DNA from: JAAFHN01 sp031421855
GTDB taxonomy: Bacteria > Pseudomonadota > Gammaproteobacteria > Burkholderiales > Burkholderiaceae_C
NCBI GenBank assembly: GCA_031421855.1
Contig: JANOPN010000083.1
Location: 1 to 36,596 of the forward strand
Reading direction: 5' to 3'
DNA length: 36,596 bases
Part shown: positions 1 through 5,520 of the stretch, piece by piece
Numbering within the stretch: position 1 is the stretch's first letter
Layout: each line of letters opens with the position of its first letter
Notes under the pieces: generated by a model
Databases searched by the model: none
What the model was told of the DNA's origin: nothing
The model's input: only the letters and a program-made list of their open reading frames with translations
Position numbers and translations under genes: made by a program

Positions 1-94
1 GCGATTGGCGATTGGCGATTGGCGATTGGCGATTGGCGATTGGCGATTGGCGATTGGCGATTGGCGATTGGCGATTGGCGATTGGCGATTGGCG
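1..94. repeat. Heptanucleotide tandem array (GCGATTG)x13+
   Basis: Thirteen perfect head-to-tail copies of the 7-bp unit GCGATTG fill positions 1-91, followed by a partial unit GCG. The array begins at or before the window edge, so its true copy number is unknown. All copies seen are identical, which points to recent slippage expansion. There are no spacers, so it is not CRISPR. A 7-bp unit cycles through all three frames, so open frames crossing it are artefacts. The array ends directly against the IS91-like transposase remnant. Confidence 0.97.
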
Positions 95-95
95 C

Positions 96-356
96 TTTCG
101 GTTGAGCGACGCGCTGCCCAAGGGGTTTCGGCGCTCACGCAACTTCTGTTTTCTGCACCCCAACAGCAAGCGCTTGATGGCGCTGTTGAAGTTGCTGGTG
201 TTCAAACCACCCGTGGGCTCACCCGCCCCGGCTACCACGCCCACCCCAAGACCCCAATGGCTTTGCACTTGTTGCGGTGCGCCCATGGTGATCCTGCGAC
301 GAAGAATCTGGCCATCAGCCTTCGTTCAACGTGTCGGTGCTTGCGGGTGCTGGTGA
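96..356 (+). pseudogene. IS91-family transposase, C-terminal remnant
   Basis: About 86 codons in one frame resemble the C-terminal end of IS91/IS801-type rolling-circle (Y2) transposases. The block LPKGFRRSRNFCFLHPNSKR matches the conserved segment 'LPKGFRRxRNFGFLHPNS', and it is followed about 40 residues later by a Cys-x-x-Cys-Gly-Ala-Pro-Met zinc-ribbon-like end, which is also typical of the family. The N-terminal Y2 nuclease part is absent: immediately upstream is only the heptamer array. This is therefore a decayed insertion-sequence fragment, not a gene. Its right end should lie somewhere in 357-543, next to the integron attC. The family assignment is from remembered motifs, not a search. 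Confidence 0.62.
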
Positions 357-543
357 ATGCGTTCGCCCAAAAGTGCTGGTAAGTCAGCGGCGCGGGTAGC
401 CAAAATGCGCATCTGGCGCACGAGCTGTTGCAATGACGGCCTGAAGTACCGACACGACGCTCACGGGAATCCCCCAGGTCGTCGGCACACGGTGCAAATG
501 CAAAAACTATTTCCAGTGAACTTGGCGCCTCAAAACCGGGCTT

Positions 544-597
544 GTCCAACAACCGGTTCAGATCGCGGCAAGCGCGATCTAACCTTTTTCGTTAGGC
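544..597 (-). other. Integron attC site of cassette 2 (54 bp)
   Basis: Read on the minus strand, the site opens with GCCTAAC (R'', RYYYAAC rule) at 597-591 and closes with GTTGGAC (R', GTTRRRY rule) at 550-544. Between them GGTTAGATCGCG pairs with CGCGATCTGAACC, leaving one extrahelical G and a 5-nt loop. This is the bulged hairpin that IntI recognises in single-stranded attC. At 54 bp it is at the short end of known attC sites. The stop codon of the acetyltransferase lies inside R''. Confidence 0.85.
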
Positions 598-1077
598 CTC
601 ACTGCTGCCGAGCTGTTTGAGCATGTTTATGCCAGTGACCCCATAGCCGAGTGATTCGTAGAGGGACTGGGCAGCGAGGTTGGTGCCAAACACATGCAGC
701 CCAATGCTTGACAGACCAAGTGCCTTCACGATTGGCTCAATCTCTGCGAAGGCGGCTCGCGCGAATCCTTGCTGCCGAAACTCTGGTTTGACTTCAACGT
801 CGTACACGAAAGCAGACTTGAGACCATTCTTGACCACTATGGCAAACCATAGGACTCCAACAACTTCCCCGCTTCTCTTGCTGATCATTTCGTAGACGAA
901 GTTTTGGGGCGTGCCCAATCCTTGGGGAAGCGAGTCGTCAAAGTCCTCGTACGAGCGTTGCAATGCTCCTTCCTGCGGCCACCGACCGGACGTGACATTG
1001 TCAGCGGCGTAGCCCGAGGCTGCGGCGTCTCGGTAGCCCGCGAAGGCGTCGGAGTTCATCGGGACGAGTGTGACCAT
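592..1077 (-). CDS. GNAT-family N-acetyltransferase (cassette 2)
   Basis: A 161-residue protein with the Gcn5-related acetyltransferase fold. The acetyl-CoA-binding motif A is visible: a beta strand (VYDVEVKP, about 91-98) followed by R101-Q-Q-G-F-A and a helix. A C-terminal LYESLGYGV block (139-147) is the usual motif-B end. The acceptor substrate cannot be inferred; cassette GNATs include drug-modifying and many uncharacterised enzymes. The ATG lies 17 bp after the cassette core site (1094-1100), and the TAA stop is made by the GCCTAAC of the attC, so the gene fills its cassette exactly. No good ribosome binding site is seen. It is expected to be transcribed from the integron Pc promoter through cassette 1. 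Confidence 0.88.
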   Translation of the reverse strand: MVTLVPMNSDAFAGYRDAAASGYAADNVTSGRWPQEGALQRSYEDFDDSLPQGLGTPQNFVYEMISKRSGEVVGVLWFAIVVKNGLKSAFVYDVEVKPEFRQQGFARAAFAEIEPIVKALGLSSIGLHVFGTNLAAQSLYESLGYGVTGINMLKQLGSSEA

Positions 1078-1093
1078 GGGATGTGTTTGTGAG

Positions 1094-1225
1094 GCCTAAC
1101 GTTCGAGCTAAGCGGGCGACAACGGCGTGGCGCGCTGGACAGCAAGCGCAAAATGGGCCACAGGCCCTGCGCTTGATGGCCGGCGCGACATGCCGTTGGC
1201 GCTCCGCTTGAGCGAGGGGTTAGGC
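1094..1225 (-). other. Integron attC site of cassette 1 (132 bp)
   Basis: On the minus strand the site begins GCCTAAC (1225-1219) and ends GTTAGGC (1100-1094), and these are perfect reverse complements. Inside them TCGCTCAAGCGG (L'') pairs imperfectly with CCGCTTAGCTCGA (L'), with an extra base as expected. The centre holds a further hairpin, AAGCGCA with TGCGCTT around GGGCC/GGCCC. The length of 132 bp lies within the known range. Translation of this site gives the PNPSLKRSANG-type peptide often misannotated as protein. Confidence 0.9.
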
Positions 1226-1430
1226 CGCGCCGTGCGGATGCGACTGGGGCAGATAGCGTACTGAAGCCTACGGGAGTAGTGACGGATAGGGCCGCTGACC
1301 CGTACGTGCGCCACGTTGGCAGGTGAGTGGCACAAGGGCTCGGTGCCTTGGGACTGAAGCCGCTGGCGACGTACCGCGGTTTGAGGCTTCACGCTTTGGC
1401 GTAGTGCCAACGACTGCAAGTGGCTCGCCT
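1226..1430. other. Non-coding tail of cassette 1
   Basis: 205 bp between the end of the 81-aa gene and the attC. I see no convincing gene on either strand. The longest minus-strand frame here runs through the attC and encodes the known attC artefact peptide. A long 3' untranslated part is unusual in a cassette and may hide a short RNA or a decayed second gene. Confidence 0.5.
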
Positions 1431-1676
1431 TCATCTCCGGTTTCTCGGATGCTGACTTGCCGCGCGCTCATTGCCATGCTTGTAGTTGCCGGTGAGTCTT
1501 ACCATAAGTTGCTGTGCCTCGGAACTGGATTCGTGTTGGGCTTCTTGCTTGAAGTCCGCCGCATCTTTGCCCCGAAGTGTGGAGGCCAGGCGACCGTGAT
1601 GAAAGATCTCGACTTCTCCGCTCTTCCGTACCCGGTAGGTGAAGCCGAGATCGTGTGGTTCAGACGGAGTTTGCAT
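1431..1676 (-). CDS. Hypothetical cassette protein, 81 aa (cassette 1)
   Basis: A small soluble protein with no signal peptide or membrane segment. It opens with a short beta-rich part (LGFTYRVRKSGEVEIFHHGR, about 10-29) followed by ASTLRG and a helical part (AADFKQEA...EAQQLMVRLTGNYKHGNER), with a basic C terminus ending in RNRR. I recall similar short proteins in integron cassettes and in Betaproteobacteria, but know of no function. It is the cassette nearest attI, so it should be the most strongly expressed. The ATG lies about 40 bp from the attI/cassette junction, with no clear Shine-Dalgarno. The plus-strand frame across the same bases is judged a shadow because the minus frame fits cassette orientation. 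Confidence 0.72.
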   Translation of the reverse strand: MQTPSEPHDLGFTYRVRKSGEVEIFHHGRLASTLRGKDAADFKQEAQHESSSEAQQLMVRLTGNYKHGNERAASQHPRNRR

Positions 1677-1715
1677 TTTGAAGTGCTTCGAGCAGTGAAG
1701 GGCGTGTTCTGCGCG

Positions 1716-1722
1716 GCCTAAC
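1716..1722 (-). other. attI/cassette junction core site
   Basis: GTTAGGC on the minus strand fits GTTRRRY and is the last core site before intI. It marks where cassette 1 is joined to attI, with recombination predicted between G and TT. The attI recognition region should extend from here towards intI (about 1723-1800). Its weaker IntI-binding sites cannot be fixed by eye. Confidence 0.82.
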
Positions 1723-1786
1723 TTGATTTATCTAAGCCTCGCCAGTATAACTTTTTAACTGCACACAGCATCGAGCACATGGCTTC

Positions 1787-1814
1787 ACTGTACAGGCCGT
1801 GAATGTGTTGTCAA
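1787..1814 (-). promoter_or_regulatory. Candidate Pc promoter driving the cassettes
   Basis: On the minus strand a perfect TTGACA (1814-1809) is followed after 16 bp by TACAGT (1792-1787, 4 of 6 to TATAAT). It lies between intI and attI and points into the cassettes, where an integron cassette promoter is expected. The perfect 8-bp palindrome CTGTACAG (1788-1795) overlaps the -10 box. Confidence 0.55.
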
Positions 1815-1821
1815 ACTCAGT

Positions 1822-1841
1822 TATACTGTTTTTATGATCAG
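1822..1841 (+). promoter_or_regulatory. intI -10 box with overlapping LexA-like site
   Basis: TATACT at 1822-1827 is a good -10 hexamer. The start point predicted from it falls at about the intI ATG (1834), so the mRNA may be nearly leaderless; the -35 is weak. CTG-N10-CAG at 1826-1841 has the spacing of a LexA operator and overlaps both the -10 and the start codon. SOS control through a LexA box at this place is established for several integron integrases. The match here is only to the half-sites. Confidence 0.45.
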
Positions 1842-2880
1842 CCTAACCGCACCACCGCCCAAGCTGCTCACCCAAGTACGCGAGCGCATCAGTTACCACC
1901 ACTATGCCTTGTCCACCGAGAAGGCTTACTGCCACTGGATTCGCGCGTTTATTCGGTTTCACGGGCTGCGGCATCCGGCTGAGATGGGGCAGTTGGAGGT
2001 GGAGGCGTTTTTGTCGCATTTGGCCAATGAGCGGTTGGTGTCGGCTTCTACGCACAAGCAAGCCTTGTCGGCGCTTTTGTTTTTGTACAAAGAGGTGCTG
2101 AAGGTCGAGCTGCCGTGGCTGGGTGAAATTGGGCGGCCTAAAACGGCGCGGCGCTTGCCTGAGGTGTTGACTGTGGCTGAGGTGCAGCGCACTTTGGCGG
2201 GCTTGGCGGGTGAGCACTCGACCTTGGCGCGATTGCTTTACGGCACAGGCATGCGCATATTGGAGGGTCTGCGACTGCGCACCAAGGACATTGATTTTGA
2301 GCGCGGCGCAATCATGGTGCGTGAGTCCAAGGGCAATAAAGACCGCGTGGTGATGTTGCCGCGCAGCTTGGCCGATGCCTTGCGCCAGCAATTGCGCCTG
2401 AGCCACGCACTTTGGGAGGCTGACCGTGCTGCGGGCGTGCCCGGCGTTGAATTGCCACACGCGCTGGCAGCGAAGTACCCTCGAGCAGGTGAGTCTTGGG
2501 CATGGCATTGGGTGTTTGCGCAGGGCACGCTGTCGGTTGATCCGCGCAGCGGCACCAAGCGCCGCCACCATGCCTATGCTGAGACGTATCAAAGGGCGCT
2601 GACCCGCGCTTTGCGTGCTGCGGGTGTGACCAAGCCAGCCACCGCACACACCCTGCGCCACAGCTTTGCCACGCACTTGCTGCAAAGCGGCGCGGACATT
2701 CGCACCGTGCAGACTTTGCTGGGCCATGCTGATGTGTCAACGACGATGATCTACACGCATGTTCTGAAAGTGGCGGGCGGCGTGGCCAGCCCTTTGGATG
2801 CGATTGATTTCGGCGCGCCGACGCGTCACAGAGATGACGCGAGCTTGGCAGCGTTGAATGAGATGGCCTTGGTGGTTTAG
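1834..2880 (+). CDS. intI: Integron integrase IntI (tyrosine recombinase)
   Basis: A 348-residue site-specific recombinase that inserts and excises gene cassettes at attI and attC. The N-terminal SAM-like core-binding domain (about 10-95) is followed by the catalytic domain. The tyrosine-recombinase residues are present: R141 in GTGMR, K166 in ESKGNKDR, H272-xx-R275 in HTLRHSF, H298 in LLGHAD, and Y307 in TMIYTHVL. The IntI-specific insert, GVELPHALAAKYPRAGESW (about 204-222), separates it from XerC/D and places it close to IntI1-type integrases. It is divergent from the cassettes, as in all integrons. One oddity is L143 where IntI proteins usually have Ser (GMRISEG becomes GMRILEG), directly next to the catalytic Arg. 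ATG start; full length for the family. Confidence 0.96.
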   Translation: MISLTAPPPKLLTQVRERISYHHYALSTEKAYCHWIRAFIRFHGLRHPAEMGQLEVEAFLSHLANERLVSASTHKQALSALLFLYKEVLKVELPWLGEIGRPKTARRLPEVLTVAEVQRTLAGLAGEHSTLARLLYGTGMRILEGLRLRTKDIDFERGAIMVRESKGNKDRVVMLPRSLADALRQQLRLSHALWEADRAAGVPGVELPHALAAKYPRAGESWAWHWVFAQGTLSVDPRSGTKRRHHAYAETYQRALTRALRAAGVTKPATAHTLRHSFATHLLQSGADIRTVQTLLGHADVSTTMIYTHVLKVAGGVASPLDAIDFGAPTRHRDDASLAALNEMALVV

Positions 2881-2894
2881 GGCGGCCGGGCTGG

Positions 2895-2914
2895 ATTGCC
2901 GCTTTGGCGGCAAT
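2895..2914. terminator. Hairpin downstream of intI
   Basis: ATTGCCGC and GCGGCAAT form a perfect 8-bp stem around TTTG, 15 bp after the intI stop. No U-run follows on the plus strand, so intrinsic termination is doubtful. It may protect the 3' end of the mRNA. Confidence 0.4.
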
Positions 2915-2919
2915 GACGG

Positions 2920-2943
2920 TGTGGATGGATGGATGGATGAATG
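2920..2943. repeat. Tetranucleotide tandem repeat (TGGA)n
   Basis: About five copies of TGGA/GGAT, the last one imperfect (TGAATGGA), in the gap between intI and the DUF5916 gene. It is a simple microsatellite with no coding role seen. Confidence 0.8.
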
Positions 2944-2968
2944 GAGCCTCAAATGATCACGCAAAATT

Positions 2969-3008
2969 CATAGCAACAAACCCAATGAATCCCGTGACCA
3001 AGTGCCAA
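2969..3008 (+). repeat. Dispersed repeat, copy a
   Basis: Carries the core ATAGCAACAAACCCAATG, then AATCCCGTGACCAAG, and an A/T-rich tail. It lies between the convergent ends of intI and the DUF5916 gene. It shares nearly the whole core with the copies near 31153 and 36269. Confidence 0.85.
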
Positions 3009-3037
3009 AAAATCAATTTTTTCGCCGCCACGAGCAC

Positions 3038-5371
3038 TCAAAGCTCCATTTGCAGCTTCACAAACGCTTCGGTACCCTTGGTTTTGGGTGCGCCGAGCGC
3101 GCCTTGGGCGCCTCGGGTGGCGCCTGCGTAGAAGGCTTGGGCGTTGGATTGGCGCCAGATGTAGGTGAACGATTGGATGTTGCTGCGGGAGCTGTCTGCC
3201 ACCAAGCCAGCAGCGGCATCGGCGCTTATGCGATACCTTGAACTTTGGGCGATGAGGCGCAGGCTGTGGCGAGGCTGCAAATGCCACACGCCCAGCAGTT
3301 GCACGGCGGTTTCTTCTAGCGCCAAGCCCGCGCCCGTGTCGCTGCCTAAGCGAATTTGGTCGATTTTTGGCTCCAACTCCAGTCGCGGGTGCAGCCGGGT
3401 GCGCGCGTACGCGCCCCATTTAAGGCCGTGGCGGGTGCGGTTGGCGCTGTAGTCGGCGAGTTGTCCGACATCAAAATAGCCTTCGACCAAGCTGACCAGC
3501 CTGCCGGGCGTGACGTTCGCCCAGCCGTGGACGTATTTTTCTCGCAGCATCGGGGCTGTCGCATCGCTGCGCACGAGCGAGATGGCTCGCAAGTCGAGTG
3601 CACCCTCGAAGTTATGCGCGGTTTGCACCCAAATGCCCGGTGTGAGCCAGCCTGAGACGGTATTGCCGCGCGACGGGCCACGGCTCGCATCCCTCGTGTG
3701 CTGGCCGCCCAAATAGACTTGCAATTCGTTGAAACCGACCGATCCGAGCTTGAGGCCAGAGGCCTTGTATCGGATCTCGCCATTGATTTCGCGAAACCCG
3801 CTTTGGCTGACAAAACCCGCGTCGTTGCGAAAGTCGGGGGTGACGGCGTCAAAACCGACATTGAGATCCCATTGGGGGGCACGGCGGTTGGCGCTGAGGC
3901 TCAGACGCGTGCCACTTCGACTGGCTTGCTCGCTCAATTGACCGGTGGCGTTGGCCCACGCGCTGGTGTTTGACGCACCGATTTGCCCAGTGGTGCGCCA
4001 CGAGTCTGGCAAATCAACTTGCCAATCGACCGCGGCGTGGCTGTTGGACCCGGCACCATCGGCATAAGCACGGGTCGAGCCGAGCGCGCCCAGGGTCAGG
4101 CCGTCGATGTCGCGCCGCACGCGAGCCATCGCCGTGCTGTTGGTGGGCGCAACCGCCGCACCGCTGCCGTATGTGCCGGGCAGCAAGGTGAGACCACCGC
4201 CTTTGTCTTTGGCGACCAAGGCGGTGCCGCTGCCACCCTCGCCCCTGTAGCTGGCTCTTGCGACCCAGCGCGGGTCGTGAATGGAGCGGGTGTACAGCGC
4301 GCTGGTGGGTGAGTTGAGGAGGTCGCGCGACTCCAAAAACACCGGGCGCTTCTCGCTCAAAAATAAAGCAAACCGCGAGTTGCGCGACAACTGCGGCACG
4401 TCCAGCGCGACTTGCGAAAAGTCGGGGTTGAGCGCGGCATCCATCACCCACTCGGCGTTGGGGCGGTACTTGACATCGACTGAGGCCTTGAACTGGCGCT
4501 CGCGGTTGGTGGCCAAGCCGTTGTCGTCTGACGTGGTGCGCGCGGTGAGGGTGGGGCGGAGCTGCAAAAACCCTTGCTGTGTGGGCGGCGTGAACCCGTC
4601 CAATCGCTGCATGTTGTCGATGAATGAGCGAGCCTCGCGTGACAGCGGCACGGACAAGTTAAGCACCACTTGCTCGCGCGGGATGCGTCGCCCCACCATC
4701 ACCCGCCACGGCAAGTTTGAGCCGGGCGAAAAGCGCAATCCCGAATACGGGATGCGCATGACAGCGGTGAAGCCCTGCGGTGTGCGCTGGGCAGAGGTTT
4801 CAAAATCATGGTCAGGCGAGAAGTCCTCGTTGTCGTTGTCCGCGGTGTGCAGCCCGTCGCCACTGAGACCCAATGCGTTGACCCGGTAAAAATTGGCGGA
4901 CTTCTTGCGCCCCACCGCATCCACATAAATCACCACAAAGTCTTGGGTGCGAAAAAGCTGATCGTGGCGCACCAACTCAGCCCGCATCAAGTCAGGCGCA
5001 GGGTCGAGCGCGGTGATGCCGAAGTACAGCGCCTGGTCGTCAAACAGCACCTGAACGCGTGTCTCAAACTTGGCTGGCGTGCCGTGCTGGGGCTGATGCT
5101 CGGTGAATTGGCTGAATACCGGTGCCCGCGACCAGGCGCTGGCGCTCAAGGAGCCGTCCAAGGTGATTTTTTCGCCCGGGTTGAGGCGAACTGCTCGCAT
5201 GGGCGGCGGCTCTGCGGACGCGGACGATGCGACAGGGGCATTTGGCGCGGCACCTTGAGCTTGCGCTTGGGCACCCGTGTTTGCACTCAGTGCCGCTGCA
5301 ACGGCAGCAACCCAAGCCGATGCCAACGAAGTCTTTCGAGCGGGTTTCAATTTTTTAAGAATTTTTATCAT
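3038..5371 (-). CDS. DUF5916 outer-membrane protein with CBM9-like N-terminal domain
   Basis: A 777-residue exported protein. The chosen ATG (5371) gives a signal peptide: a basic start (MIKILKKLKPARK), a hydrophobic stretch (about 20-36) and an AQAQA cleavage region. Residues about 60-210 resemble a family-9 carbohydrate-binding-like domain (ITLDGSLSASAW, then VLFDDQALYFGITALDP), followed by the DUF5916 part. The latter has many alternating beta strands and ends on an aromatic/hydrophobic strand (FVKLQMEL), as in outer-membrane barrels. Such proteins are largely uncharacterised; a role in surface glycan handling or transport is only inference. An in-frame start at 5425 would put 18 residues in front of the signal peptide and is less likely. 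It stands alone, converging on intI. Confidence 0.8.
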   Translation of the reverse strand: MIKILKKLKPARKTSLASAWVAAVAAALSANTGAQAQAQGAAPNAPVASSASAEPPPMRAVRLNPGEKITLDGSLSASAWSRAPVFSQFTEHQPQHGTPAKFETRVQVLFDDQALYFGITALDPAPDLMRAELVRHDQLFRTQDFVVIYVDAVGRKKSANFYRVNALGLSGDGLHTADNDNEDFSPDHDFETSAQRTPQGFTAVMRIPYSGLRFSPGSNLPWRVMVGRRIPREQVVLNLSVPLSREARSFIDNMQRLDGFTPPTQQGFLQLRPTLTARTTSDDNGLATNRERQFKASVDVKYRPNAEWVMDAALNPDFSQVALDVPQLSRNSRFALFLSEKRPVFLESRDLLNSPTSALYTRSIHDPRWVARASYRGEGGSGTALVAKDKGGGLTLLPGTYGSGAAVAPTNSTAMARVRRDIDGLTLGALGSTRAYADGAGSNSHAAVDWQVDLPDSWRTTGQIGASNTSAWANATGQLSEQASRSGTRLSLSANRRAPQWDLNVGFDAVTPDFRNDAGFVSQSGFREINGEIRYKASGLKLGSVGFNELQVYLGGQHTRDASRGPSRGNTVSGWLTPGIWVQTAHNFEGALDLRAISLVRSDATAPMLREKYVHGWANVTPGRLVSLVEGYFDVGQLADYSANRTRHGLKWGAYARTRLHPRLELEPKIDQIRLGSDTGAGLALEETAVQLLGVWHLQPRHSLRLIAQSSRYRISADAAAGLVADSSRSNIQSFTYIWRQSNAQAFYAGATRGAQGALGAPKTKGTEAFVKLQMEL

Positions 5372-5470
5372 GTTTATTTTGAGGTTTAGCCGCGCGATGG
5401 TTCCCAACTCCGACCCAAAAATCAAGTGCGATCTTGACCAAACGCTTGAATGCGGGGTCGAAACGCGAAA

Positions 5471-5499
5471 AGGGGCGACGCACGGTGTGCATCGCCCCT
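5471..5499 (-). terminator. Rho-independent terminator of htpG
   Basis: AGGGGCGA and TCGCCCCT form an 8-bp GC-rich stem, extended inside by GCAC/GTGC around GGT. On the minus strand it is followed by TTTTCGCGTTT. It lies 22 bp after the htpG stop. Confidence 0.85.
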
Positions 5500-5520
5500 C
5501 AGGCTTGGGGTTGGGCGGCT

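Noticed and set aside
1..94. Possible CRISPR array
   Set aside because: The unit is 7 bp, repeated head to tail without spacers, and no cas genes are present.
1..382. Open frames of 114-125 aa running through the heptamer array
   Set aside because: The first part is a translation of a 7-bp repeat. Only the section after 96 in one frame resembles a real protein, the transposase remnant.
232..552. 106-aa minus-strand frame as a possible third cassette gene
   Set aside because: It lies antisense to the IS91 remnant, shows no family resemblance, and its non-ATG start sits inside the attC.
1108..1434. 108-aa minus-strand frame containing RPNPSLKRSANG
   Set aside because: This peptide is the known false translation of attC sites, and the frame covers the attC at 1094-1225.
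1843..2727. 294-aa frame antisense to intI
   Set aside because: It is a shadow frame of the GC-rich intI coding sequence, with Gln/Arg/His-rich content and no motif.
2881..3037. Small gene between intI and the DUF5916 gene
   Set aside because: Frames here are short and made of a TGGA microsatellite and the dispersed repeat; no ribosome site or family match.
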